This document shows, in pieces, positions 45,584 through 55,949 of a stretch of DNA of 64,000 nt; positions within the stretch are counted from its first letter, which is position 1; each line of letters begins with the position of its first letter. The notes beneath the pieces are model-generated. The model saw nothing but the letters and a program-made list of their open reading frames with translations, made no database searches and was not told where the DNA came from. Made by a program: the position numbers and the translations under genes. Origin of the DNA: Aphrocallistes beatrix (lineage: Eukaryota > Porifera > Hexactinellida > Sceptrulophora > Aphrocallistidae); contig OY725488.1 of NCBI GenBank assembly GCA_963281255.1, forward strand, positions 2,393,986 through 2,457,985, in the 5' to 3' direction.

Positions 45584-47551
45584 CAGTAGAACCCCGCGTA
45601 TCGGGGCGGTAGGATGGGAATTTGTTGTTTTTTTCACTAAAAGTGAACCCCGCCGTATTGGGGCGTCATTCGCTTATCGGGGCACTCCGCCAGAGATTTT
45701 TTTCCCTCAAGTAACATACGTTTTGTGCTTGAAAACTTTATTTTTCAATAATGGCCGCTAAGCGTCACCCACTCCCGATAGAGACACGTGCTGAGGTCAT
45801 TGAACTAAGCAAGGCAGGCAGCTCCGAGATGCAGATCGCCTTGCAGGTTGGAAGTAGTAAGGGTCAGGTCGGAAGAATTCTTAGAGATCAGCGTGACAAG
45901 ATCGAGAATCTCAAGGACGTTCAGGGAAACATTCCGAACAACCTCAAGAAGAGAAAACTTGTAGACATAACGCCAAAGTACTGTGAGATCGAGAATGCAT
46001 GCGTGCTTTTTCTTGAGAGAGCCAAAGAGTATGGAATTCCGGTACAGATCCAATGCTGCGCACTCTTGCTCTGCGCGGGCTGAGAACCGCAACATCCAAT
46101 GGTTCTCTGCCTCTGAAGGTTGGCTTGATCGTGTGAAGAGACGCCATGGGATTCGCGGAAGGCAACTCAGTGGCGAGGCGGCATCGGTCAACAAGGTAGT
46201 AGTGACAAACTGGATGAAACAGATCCCAGAACTGATCGAAGGTTACGACCAGAAAGATGTTTTTAATTGTGATGAAACTGGTCTTTACTACAAACAGTCC
46301 ACATCACTTTCGCTGGTAATGCCGGGTGATTCCCGTCATGGCGGTAAGGCTCAGAAGGAGCGAATCACCCTACTCATATGCTGCTCTTGGATGGGCGAAA
46401 AAGTGAAACCCCTCATCATAGAGAAGTCTGTCAGGCCGAGGTGTCTTCATGGTGCGGATCTTGACAACATGGCGATTTCCTATAAATCCCAGAAAAGTTC
46501 GTGGATGAACGGAGACATCTTCTCCTGGTGGATGAACGAATTTGAAACCCTAATGTTTCAAGCTGGCCGCAAGGTTTTGCTGTTTATGGACAACGCAACT
46601 GTTCACAACAGTGTCGAACTAATGCAACTCAGGGCCGTCAAGGTTGTGTTCTTCCCCAAGAACTCAACTTGTTGCACTCAGCCATGTGATGCAGGTATCA
46701 TCCAGACTGTAAAGCTTCTCTATCGGAAGCAGCTGCATAACTTCATTCTCAGCACTCTCACGCATGAAGGTGGGGAAAGAATGTACCCGTACAAGGAAAT
46801 CAATATTTCAAGGGTGATTGTGTGGCTCTTCCAAGCTTGGTGCGACCTCAAGCCAGCAACCATCATGAAGTACTTCGCCCACTGCGGGTTCTCTGAAGCC
46901 GGGGAGATAATTGAGCCACAAAAGGCAGCCCTACAGGGGATGGAGGTAGATACTCTGCTCTCGGCTGAGGAGGAACAGATAGACATATTTCCCCCCGTTA
47001 TGGAGCCAGAAGAACTGTTTGACGTGGTGGTGACTGAATTGAATGACCAGCTGAATGAAGCTTCTCTTCAGGCAATTCCACCTATCGAGATCATTAAGCC
47101 AGAGGAAGATGTGGCAGAGATTCCAAACAACAAGCAGGTACTGCAGGCCATTGATACAATCGAGCTGTACGCTGCTGGTCGTGGAGACGACGAAGTGCTG
47201 GGAGGAAACTTCAACCTAGCGTGGTATAAGCAAGTTGTCGAGGGTAGAGCGTATATGGAGGAGAGGCAAACCACCGTGGATGATTTTTCAAGAAAACGAA
47301 TTAGTAGATGTTATAACGTTATGACTCTCCTAGTGCACGTAGAATTATGTAAATGTGAAGTGATAATGTGTAGTATTGTGCATAATTATCAGTCTATGTG
47401 TCTGGTTGTGTTGTGTAGGTTGTAACTTGATTATTTTCACAAAAGTACAAGTATATTATAATTTTCCCAGAATTCCGCTTATCGGGGCACTCCCTCGTAT
47501 CGGGGCGCATTGTGCTTGGACGGAGGTGCCCCGATACGCGGGGTTCTACTG
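45584..47551 (+). mobile_element. pogo/Tigger DNA transposon, young
   Basis: The ends are exact inverted repeats, CAGTAGAACCCCGCGTATCG on each side for at least 23 bp, with TA on both sides (45582-45583, 47552-47553). A second block, CGCTTATCGGGGCACTCC, stands near both ends in the same direction. The element is clearly more GC-rich than its surroundings, which suggests recent arrival. It landed in the TA run of an HLR-type repeat. Confidence 0.92.
45751..47425 (+). pseudogene. Tigger/pogo transposase (TIGD-like) with one frameshift
   Basis: The N-terminal frame (45751-46083) has a CENP-B/psq-like helix-turn-helix, KRHPLPIETRAEVIELSK through GQVGRILRDQRD. The second frame takes over near 46050 and carries the rest of the CENP-B DNA-binding half (FSASEGWLDRVKRRHGI) and the DDE_1 nuclease. 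The nuclease residues are D in VFNCDETGLYY (codon 46271), D in LLFMDNATVH (46589) and D in TQPCDAGIIQ (46688), with 32 residues between the last two. A single frame change in the 46040-46085 region is the only break I see. Such transposases bind the ends and cut at TA. The tail after 47290 may be read-through. Confidence 0.9.
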
Positions 47552-47555
47552 TATA

Positions 47556-48125
47556 TTAAAATGCTAGGAGTTTTTCGTTTGTCTGTCCGAATTGATTGAA
47601 GAATTGTCAAGTCGTAGAGATAAGAAAATTGGCATGTACGTGTCAAATGATGAATCTACGATTAAGTTCGAAAATATAATCGTAATTTTCACACCGCTGC
47701 AATAAAAATGGAAAACAATTTTTCACACCTTATCTATACAAAATAAATGAATACACTATCACAATAGAAATCATTGTACGATACTGCAATATATCGTCAT
47801 TGTTATTAATACTTCAAAGCCACAACTTATGTTTGAAATCTTAAATGTATTAGTGTAAAGCAATAAAAATGATTATATGCATTTTTCACGCCTTTATATA
47901 CATATTTTCACACCATTTGACAAATTTTGAAAAATATGCTAGAGACTAGCTTCCAACGGGTGACATGGGGTTTTAGGGGTATATATTTAGAATATCATAT
48001 TTTAAGATCTATATATGTGTTTACTTTTGTTTACATTAGGTACACAAAGTAAACAAATCTCATTGGAATTTCAATTTGGGTGTGCTTTCTAACAAACTTT
48101 AAGATATAATCCACTTAAATAATTG
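47556..48125. repeat. HLR-related repeat, second subfamily
   Basis: It starts ATTAAAATGCTAGGAGTTTT, then CCGAATTGATTGAAGAATTG, which parallels the HLR start. It ends with CTAGCTTCCAACGG, found also at 45118. A start of the same type is at 49804 (ATTAAAACGCAATGG). There is no gene. Confidence 0.5.
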
Positions 48126-48133
48126 GATACATA

Positions 48134-49108
48134 CAGTCTGTCTCATAATTATTGATCACATTTTCAATTACTATTGAACTATTTTATCTCGCTCAATAAT
48201 ACTTTTATAGCGGATTTAAGTTGATAGTAGAAGCATTGTGTTTGAGTAATGTAACTTTTTGCGTTGTATAGTAACATTTTGAATTTTTTGTGCTAATTCA
48301 GGATTTTATTTATCGTTTATCCAAGGAATTTTGAGCATTTTGGGTTAATTTAGGTTTTCAATTCCTTTTTCATCTGTTAGTAGCATTTATTTTGTGAAGA
48401 TGTCCCAAACTAGTAAAAGTTATGAAATACAAACTCTGTTGAAGTCTCGGAATCATTCGATAAAGCAAATTTGCAAAATTTCGATAAAGCAATTCGATAA
48501 AGCAAATTTGCAAAAAAGGTCGGGATAGCCACTGTACGCCGGGTAATTCGGAGAATCAAGAACAAATAGGATTTTGAACACCGAAAAGGCGGTGGTAGAC
48601 CTCTTACACTTCGTAAATCTATTAATTACACAGTCGCCCAACATATCAGACACGATGACACTCTCGCTGTAAGAGATATTACCTCTAAAATTCGGGGGAA
48701 AGGGGTTGAAGTGTCAAAGGGTACTGTTCACAGATCACAGTTGAATGGATGGAGAAAAATGTGAAGAAAAACATATTCGAATGGCCTAGCCAGAGTCCAG
48801 ACATTAACCCAATCGAGAATCTGTTTTCTGTTATCAAGCATAGGCTGGATAGAAGGCGTCCCAGTACTAAAAAGGAACTCATTTCGTACTTGATCGATAT
48901 TTGGGATACTATTGATTCTGATTTTTTGAAAGGATACTGGGGTTCGATGAAAAAAAGATGTGATTTGGTTAAAGAGAACAAAGGCTATGAAATAAATTAA
49001 TAATAAACTTTATTTAGTCTCTATCATATTGAAGTTTCCTAGGATTTAAATGTGTATTGGTGAAGTAATGTTAAAATATTGAGTGATCAATAATTATGAG
49101 ACAGACTG
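48134..49108 (+). mobile_element. Tc1/mariner transposon with internal deletion
   Basis: The ends CAGTCTGTCTCATAATTATT are exact inverted repeats for at least 26 bp, and TA flanks them. At 975 bp it is shorter than the usual 1.3-1.7 kb. Part of the transposase gene between about 48720 and 48745 is missing. Confidence 0.9.
48400..49000 (+). pseudogene. Tc1/mariner transposase remnant
   Basis: The start MSQTSKSYEIQTLLKSRNHS begins a helix-turn-helix like that of Tc1. TVRRVIRRIK-type sequence follows in another frame around 48520-48570. After a deletion the C-terminal frame 48749-49000 has FEWPSQSPDINPIENLFSVI, the last catalytic block, and ends with a stop. The first two aspartates are lost, so it cannot be active. 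Confidence 0.8.
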
Positions 49109-49129
49109 TACATATTATGTTCTTAGTTC

Positions 49130-49472
49130 GATATGGCTTTTATATATGCTAAGACTTGTCCTTGCAGTCAGAAAGGTTCCGCACTACCAACTCAGCAGAG
49201 GAAAAGCTCCAGCTTATTCCAATTCGTCCAAAACATGGAAATATATTGGCATGAACTCAATTGTGAACATCCAGTGTGTGAGTAGGGTTGCATATATATT
49301 TGGTTACAGATATATTTTGTAACAGTTTACAAAATGAGCAATTATCTTGTATTACGACCGCTTAAATCGAAAAGTTCAGAAGAAGTAATAGAAAATCTCA
49401 AGAATATCTACTTCGACTTCGGCTTACCTCTTATACAACACGATAAAGGAAAAGAGTTCAAACCAAAGTAAG
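49130..49472 (+). pseudogene. Ginger1-like integrase core fragment
   Basis: Frames include SKTWKYIGMNS (first D region degraded), then NYLVLRPLKSKSSEEVIENL and LPLIQHDKGKEFKPK before a GT-type donor-like edge. It closely parallels exon 3 of the Ginger1 at 24862-25173, including the exon end after the second catalytic D. The fragment is broken. It indicates another lineage of the same family. Confidence 0.6.
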
Positions 49473-49504
49473 GAATATTAATAATTTTCCTGTTAAATTA
49501 TAAA

Positions 49505-49676
49505 CAAGTGCGCTTCGCTTGCTTGCACTGAGCGGCTGGCGGACACTTTGTGTCCGCCGGAGGATCTCTTCGGTCGCCTGGGTATTGATTAATTTATTAA
49601 TTGATTAACGCATTGATTAATTATAAGGGAGATAACATCTCTAAATATGTCTGTCTTACTGTTAAAACCTATTTCG
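49505..49676 (-). repeat. HLR 3' part, reversed
   Basis: It starts CAAGTGCGCTTCGCTTGCTT after A and has the GGCGGACAC-TTT-GTGTCCGCC hairpin. A separate HLR start, TCCTTATTATTAAACTCGAT, lies at 49761. Confidence 0.7.
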
Positions 49677-49910
49677 AAGGTTCTCTTAAAACTGAGAAAA
49701 TGGAAAGCTCAATCGATTGGGCTTGAACTCAAGAGACTAAGACCTAACTCGTCACAGGTATCCTTATTATTAAACTCGATTAATGTGTGCGTGTGTATAT
49801 ATCTATATTAAAACGCAATGGTTTGTTTTTTGTTTGTGCGAATTGAGTGAGGAACTGGGAGGTGCTAGAAACGTGAAATTTGGCACACAGGTAGCTAATA
49901 ATGAAACTAC

Positions 49911-50099
49911 AGGGTGTTTCAGCGATTGTATCTCGAAAATAATTTGAAATTACTAGGTCAATATTTTACTAATCATCTTCCCCTTTTACGATGTTGTTTA
50001 ACACCCTCTGACATTTGTGTGACAACAAAATGGACAAGCTAGATGACAAACAAAAGAAGATCAAGATGGTGGAATTATACCATAAAAATCAGTCCTATT
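49911..50099 (+). pseudogene. Mariner-type element head, cut by an assembly gap
   Basis: TA then CAGGGTGTTTCAGCGATTG at 49911 looks like a terminal inverted repeat. From 50030 a frame MDKLDDKQKKIKMVELYHKN matches the helix-turn-helix (DUF4817-like) start of transposases of this group. The rest falls in the gap. Confidence 0.45.
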
Positions 50100-50299
50100 N
50101 NNNNNNNNNNNNNNNNNNNNNNNNNNNNNNNNNNNNNNNNNNNNNNNNNNNNNNNNNNNNNNNNNNNNNNNNNNNNNNNNNNNNNNNNNNNNNNNNNNNN
50201 NNNNNNNNNNNNNNNNNNNNNNNNNNNNNNNNNNNNNNNNNNNNNNNNNNNNNNNNNNNNNNNNNNNNNNNNNNNNNNNNNNNNNNNNNNNNNNNNNNN
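50100..50299. other. Assembly gap, 200 N
   Basis: Exactly 200 unknown bases, so the size is probably nominal. Frames crossing it are meaningless. Confidence 1.
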
Positions 50300-50526
50300 G
50301 TACGTATAGCAATATTTAATTCCTTGCATAGCATAAGTTAGTGGAACAAAGGAATAACATTATTTTACGAAATATTATTCAGGTATACTCCAATCCTGCT
50401 ACTCCAGTTGCCGCGCACGTAACACGCGCACAATACGTGAGTCATACATGTTGCGTATTTTTAAATATGTGGTATCGTTTTGAATATTGTTAAGCATCCC
50501 AATACAGCTTGTATATATTAAAATAA

Positions 50527-50760
50527 ATCCTTACTATTAAAACTCGATCTCTCTCTCTCTCTCGATATATATATATATATACGTATATATATAACGAATT
50601 GATTGAAGAACCTGCCAGCCACAATAAGCTGATTTTGGCTTGTGGGGAATTTTGGCTATGGCTCCAGTATGTTCTAAGTTCAGACAAAATGTCGACTCAT
50701 CATGGAATTATGACTTCATTGTCACATTTTTTATTATTGGAAATTTCAGTTTTTCGACTA
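50527..50760 (+). repeat. HLR 5' half
   Basis: It starts TCCTTACTATTAAAACTCGA after A, then CT and TA microsatellites, then AACGAATTGATTGAAGAA and TGGAATTATGACTTCATTG. The 3' hairpins are missing. Confidence 0.65.
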
Positions 50761-50829
50761 TAACTCAGCCATTTTCGGTGCTAGAAAATTAAATATTGCA
50801 ATTTTAAAATTTTAAAAAAGACATATTAA

Positions 50830-51016
50830 CAAACAAGTATAATTACTTAGTTTAGCCAAAACTAGTGTAGTATGTAACACAGTCCAATAATAAACTAGGT
50901 AAATATGTAGAAATTTTATAAGTATACCAAAGCGCACTAATACTTAGTGAAAACAAAGTCCAGTTTAAACTAAGTTTAAGTATACTAAGTTCAAGTTGTT
51001 TATTGAATAAGGCCCG
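50830..51016. repeat. Harbinger-like MITE end
   Basis: The sequence ends ACTAAGTTCAAGTTGTTTATTGAATAAGGCCC. Inverted, GGGCCTTATTCAATAA resembles the Harbinger terminus GCGGCCGTATTCACTAAG. Subterminal AAACTAAG motifs repeat. The opposite end was not located. Confidence 0.4.
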
Positions 51017-51227
51017 AGAGATCTGTATTTATCACAAACTGTATCTAGGAACAAACTGTATTAACCCTTAGCTCTTTGTGTCGAAATTTCAGTCATTCCT
51101 TTGTTTATCTGTTTATATTATAAGGTTAATTTACAATTACAACATTCAAACTTCTATCGCTTTGTTCATCAAGTTGATTTGTTTAGAATTCTAACATTTT
51201 CGACACACTACTGATAACAATACTAAC

Positions 51228-52002
51228 TTAGTCATCGGTGGATACATCAATCAACACATAAATTATACAATTTATGCGTCCTGAAGAAAATGATTTAATA
51301 TTAATCTGTCTAAGTTTAGGACTTTTGATTCCGTCATACATGTACCATTCACCATGTAAACAAGTTCTCATGAAGAAGTGCAGTCCAGCATGGATTGTGA
51401 ATCCGAGTAGTGCATATTTTAGCCTGCTTCTAGTGTGTGTGATGTGAATATATTCCTCCATATTATTCATTGGAATAGAATTGGTCAAATGTCCGACATA
51501 TAGAATAAGTATAGGAGGTACGTATTTTGAAAAAACTTTAGGATATTGGGACAGTGTTAACATTTGGATACCGTCATTTAATACATGTAAAATTTGAATT
51601 AATTTGATGATCAATTGTCTTTTGACAGTTCTCTTTGAATCCAACTACAGACGTTAAGTTCAGTTTTTTTTCAGATTCAGTACAGCAGCTCAAACATTGA
51701 AATATGATAATGTACATGTCTGAACAGAGGGGCAATTCGGTTAAAAGTCTTCCCTTCATAGCATAAGAAGTTACACCGTGAGTTAATGATGTTTATGCTA
51801 AGTTTAGGAGACAACCAGAAACGTCACTTGTCGAAATCTTGTAATGAATCTTAGATAACATTGCTTTAAGAGTTCGAGGTGGAGAAAAACTTGATAATGC
51901 AAATGCTGTAAATATACTTCGTGCATGTAAACTAAACATAGTAATGAAATTGTCTACTGGACAAGTGTTCGTTAATTCAATACCATCAAAGTGACAGCCC
52001 AA
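51228..52002 (-). pseudogene. USP-like (peptidase C19-type) thiol protease domain, broken
   Basis: The first frame (from 52002) has IELTNTCPVDNFITMFSL, a candidate catalytic Cys box. The last frame (51644-51228) has ALLGFTIHAGLHFFMR, then EWYMYDGIKSP and CIIYVLID. These match the C-terminal His box of ubiquitin-specific proteases (Y.L.gvi.H.G.HF...WY.yDg). The pieces are in order and on the same strand as the integrase just upstream. Broken in a few places. The fold assignment rests on these two boxes only. Confidence 0.5.
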
Positions 52003-52036
52003 CTATTATATTCGGCTCGCACAGCCGATAAGAAAG

Positions 52037-52753
52037 TCAGTCTGCGGCCCGCGTGCAACTCAGCACTAAACTATTTGTCTGTGGATGGTATGGGGCAGAA
52101 AATATTAGTTTGCAGTTATAACTTTCATGCAGTTCTTTGGAGATCAGATTGGTAAACTCTGTTCCATTATCGGTGATTGTCTGCACTGGAGCTCCTTGGC
52201 GACAATAAATTGAGAATATTCCTCTTGCTACCTCATTCACCTCTTTCGAACGTAGCGGCCGGGTCTCGATCCACTTAGTAAAATGGTCCCTAAATGTTAG
52301 AATGTACTTATGACCATCTAATTTAACAAGTGGAACGGTAAGATCCATTCCTACACGATACCAAACCTTAGCTATAACAGGTAATGGTTTGAGTGGAACT
52401 GTTGGACTTTTTAGATTGGGTTGATTTCTTTGGCATCTAATGCAATTATTCACATGCAATTCAATATAATTGTACATTCCTGGCCAGTAATACCGATCTT
52501 TTGCAATATTATAGGAGTATCGAGGACATTGGTGACCTGCTTGGTCATGGATTTCACCCAATATGCTCGGTACATCTACTAACTAAATCACGAATGCTGT
52601 TGTATTAGCAAAAAAATTTATGAACTTGTTTTTCTGAATCAGGTACTTGCTAGACCTTTTACGTAAATTTTGCTTTTGATCCTTTGAATAATTACAGGGA
52701 TAAGTTTGATCTTTCAAGTATTTCAGAATGATCTCGTACTCAGAGGGGTTCAT
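52037..52753 (-). pseudogene. Gypsy-integrase-like (Ginger/GIN type) transposase fragment
   Basis: From ATG at 52753 the protein begins MNPSEYEIILKYLKDQTYP. This parallels the start of the Ginger1 protein (MDDSEYGELVNYL) rather than an internal Pol segment. An H2C2 finger follows (HDQAGH, then NNCIRCQRNQ), then the catalytic core with VGMDLTVPL and ITDNGTEF, ending at APYHPQTNS. The third catalytic residue and all beyond are missing, and the sequence joins a short unrelated stretch with GGCCCGCGTGC. No LTRs or inverted repeats were found around it. It is truncated and broken. Confidence 0.6.
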
Positions 52754-52759
52754 TGTGGT

Positions 52760-54885
52760 TTATTTGTTTGAGAACTGAAAAAACATATGTCGAAAGATGT
52801 TGGAAAGTGTAGTATATTTATATTATAATAATAATAATTCAAATTCATGATTCGTAATGCTGTTTTAAATATTACATCTTACTAACCCCAATTCATCATA
52901 TTAATTAAGTAAGATGTCTTATTACGATATAAGTGTGTATTGACATCATTAGATACTATAAGTTTTCAAGCCTTCAACTATAACACTCGACTTCATACGT
53001 AAATGTAGTACTACGATTGCTAATTATTCAGCTTAATAAAATCACAATAGTTTCGCTTAAGCACAAATTATGAGAGTAGCATTTAAATAGACGTGTAATC
53101 ATTTAATCCTTGTCAGTGTTTCTATCTTATCTCAGAGAAGATAAATATAATTATTGTTTATGAGTTTATGACTCTGGGTTTTTATAGAATGAGTAATCTT
53201 AAGATTAGAAATAATATCTTCACAGTAAAACTAAGAAATAAGTTATTAACTAATGACAAACTCCTAGGACCCTATTTACGAAACTTCAAATTTGTATGTG
53301 ATCAATTGTTTGGATGTGTAGGTTTCAACGACATCATAAGTCAATTTGAATTCAAGGGTACTGTATATAAAATGATTATTTATATACGTATGTAGTTCAG
53401 TTTGAATTATAAGAAGTTTACTGAATAATCCCCTTTTGTTGTTACATTTAACAGTTAATTAAAGTATATATTTAAAATTAAAAACTGCACTTTAGGCCAA
53501 AAACTGTTTCTGCAAATAAATAAGCTAATAATAACTCTAGAAGCTCATTAATATGAACATGGATAATACAAACATATATATTATCTCCTACGGAGGAAAA
53601 TACTAGATTTAAATCATTCCGGATAGTACGAACAAATTTCGACATTCCCTTGGTCTGTAACAGGAGCATAGATTATTATGAAGCATAACAAAAAAGAGTC
53701 ACTAACATGACAATATAAAATTGTAAGGACTCCATTTTTGTAGAGGGTTCATTTTTGGCATTCCAAGACCTCTCAACTTGATAAAAATATTTTTATTATG
53801 CATAAATATAAATAAAGATTTAAATATTATACATTTCTAAATGCGAAAAACAGATTCTAGTACGTCTCGAAATACCATATAAGATCCGTTTATATCTCAT
53901 TATAATAGCTAAGCTCACCTCAAAATTTTTATTTCCTTAATTCTGAGACTATTTAAAGCAAAAAATCGGAAAATTTGAATTATCTTTGTTTTGAAATAAC
54001 AGACCATAAGGACCTATTAAATAATTTGAACTGAATAAAATGAAACTTAGCGGCTAATGACTATCAGATCCATGTATTTGCCTGGAATTCAGATTGCGGG
54101 TCAATTGGGACCTATGAAGGTATAATAAATCAAACAAGAGAGAAAAGTAGTTTTAATGCGCACGCATTGTGAATAGTTATTACTCACAATATTGATGATT
54201 GGACTTTTATACTGACATTTTGATAATTCATGTAATCAATCCAACTGGAATTCTAGGGCTATATTTTCTCAATATTATTTGTTTGCATATTCAGATAATC
54301 TTTACTATGTTATTTATTAATTATATGTATATATTTTTATATAAACTAAAAACTCGTGAATATAAACTAATTACTACAAAATGTAGATGTATTTAAAGAA
54401 AATATTAAGTCAAATGGACGAAAATGATAAAAGGATTCACTAACATGACAAAACAAAATTGGAAGGGGCCATTTTTGTAGGGAGTCCATTTTTGACATTT
54501 CAATCTCAATTTGACACAATTGGACCCCTGGTCCAATTTTGTAGGGGGGTCCATTTTTGTCAAAATACTCTCCTCAGAAAAAGATTTTTTATTATAAATT
54601 GACCATTGGTCATCCAGAATATTCTACTAGTCCTGTTCCTATTGCAGAAATGATTAGTTCTCCTCACAGTGTGCAGAAACAACGTAATTTTTGAATAAAT
54701 GGACACTTGAAGCCAAAAGATCGTAGGCAGTGAACTTAACATTGGTCAAATTGAAATCGATCATATTTGGGCTCTTATTCATTGCGTTTGTAACGCATTC
54801 TTCAAATGTGATCTAGATTATTCTTAAGTACATTTTGGACTAAATGAGGCGTACTGATATAAATAAGATAAATAATGTTTTCCGT
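52760..54885. other. Unassigned AT-rich stretch
   Basis: No domain was found in the short frames (53168-53395, 53478-53669, 54199-54396). One repeated motif is present. CACTAACATGACA followed by GGA(C/G)-rich CCATTTTTGTAG occurs at 53700-53750 and 54437-54490, and GGGGTCCATTTTTGTCAAA comes again at 54546, so an unclassified repeat lies between or at these points. Confidence 0.35.
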
Positions 54886-54949
54886 TCATTATGTGTAGTG
54901 TTTTTATTTGAAAATTTGGACGACAATGCGACATAATTCGATCTTTAGC

Positions 54950-55740
54950 TATCCATATCGATTGCAACCATTCTTGGAGTCAGTAGAGCGACACTACTGC
55001 GTCTTGAAGCTGCAATCTAGGGAGGTGAGTTCTACCGCGAGGGTAAGGATATATCCGAGGAGATGAACCTACAGGCACCAACTGTTCCACGCGGCCTTAA
55101 GTTTCGGGGATATGTCGTGGGGCAAGGAGAATCGTTCCAGTTACTGGAGCAGACATCGAGACGTACTTCATGTCACAGTATAAGGCTCTTTTTCAAACTG
55201 CTCTCGATGAGCTCGAAGAACGCTTCCATGTGGATGAGGCTATTGTTGCTCCAGAAGATGTTCTGATTCGTTATCTTGGGACTGAGGATTCAGAGGTGGC
55301 AATCCAGGCGGTGGGTGAGGTGTTTACAGATTATGTGGATTCAGGAACCTTTAGACGCGAGGTTAAGACAATAAGGATGATCAAACCAAACAGAGATGAA
55401 TGGCATGTTGAGGACTTGTGTCAAACTTTCAGGCTGATTCCAAGATGCGGGTCGTCCTACCCAACGTTTACTCCTGTTTACGACTTCTCCTTTTTCAAAA
55501 TCCAACTACTTGTACTGCGGAGCGCGCCTTCTCTGCTTCGAAGAGGCTGCGAAATACCACAGAAGCACCTGTGGCCAAACCCGTTATAAATACGGAGCAG
55601 TCTCTCACGTCCACGCTGACCTTTTAGATGAAATCGATATACAAGACGCAGTAGATGAATGGAGAGATTCCAGAGGCATATCGTCTAGACAGAATCAGGT
55701 TGCCTCAGGGGCGGAATGGAACAACAGATGCCATTTTTGA
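54950..55740 (+). pseudogene. hAT transposase C-terminal remnant, second lineage
   Basis: Frames in order are APTVPRGLKFRGYVVGQGES, then ETYFMSQYKALFQTALDEL (55150-55440), then MRVVLPNVYSCLRLLLFQNP with TAERAFSASKRLRN (55418-55560), then LLDEIDIQDAVDEW (55620-55660). This is the ZMYM1-type hAT C-terminal half and dimerisation domain. At least three frame changes are visible. It is different from the hAT at 18881 and has higher GC. Confidence 0.75.
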
Positions 55741-55949
55741 ATGATTTTGGATTTATTCTGTCCTTGAATATATTTCATTTTTTGTCTAGATTGGGGGGCT
55801 CGGTAATACCACCCCATTCTTGTGCCCCCCTTCAACATTTTCTGGGGGGGAGGCGCTCCTCCCCCTCTGTTTGCGGCTATGGTGGGGTTGTTTCAAATAT
55901 GGAATTAATCCAAATTATAATCCAAAAGTGATGGATAATTTACTTTCAT

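Noticed and set aside
45805-46194. 129-codon minus-strand frame
   Set aside because: Shadow of the Tigger transposase gene.
50015-50341. Frames running through the N block
   Set aside because: Unknown bases were translated; only the part before 50100 is real.
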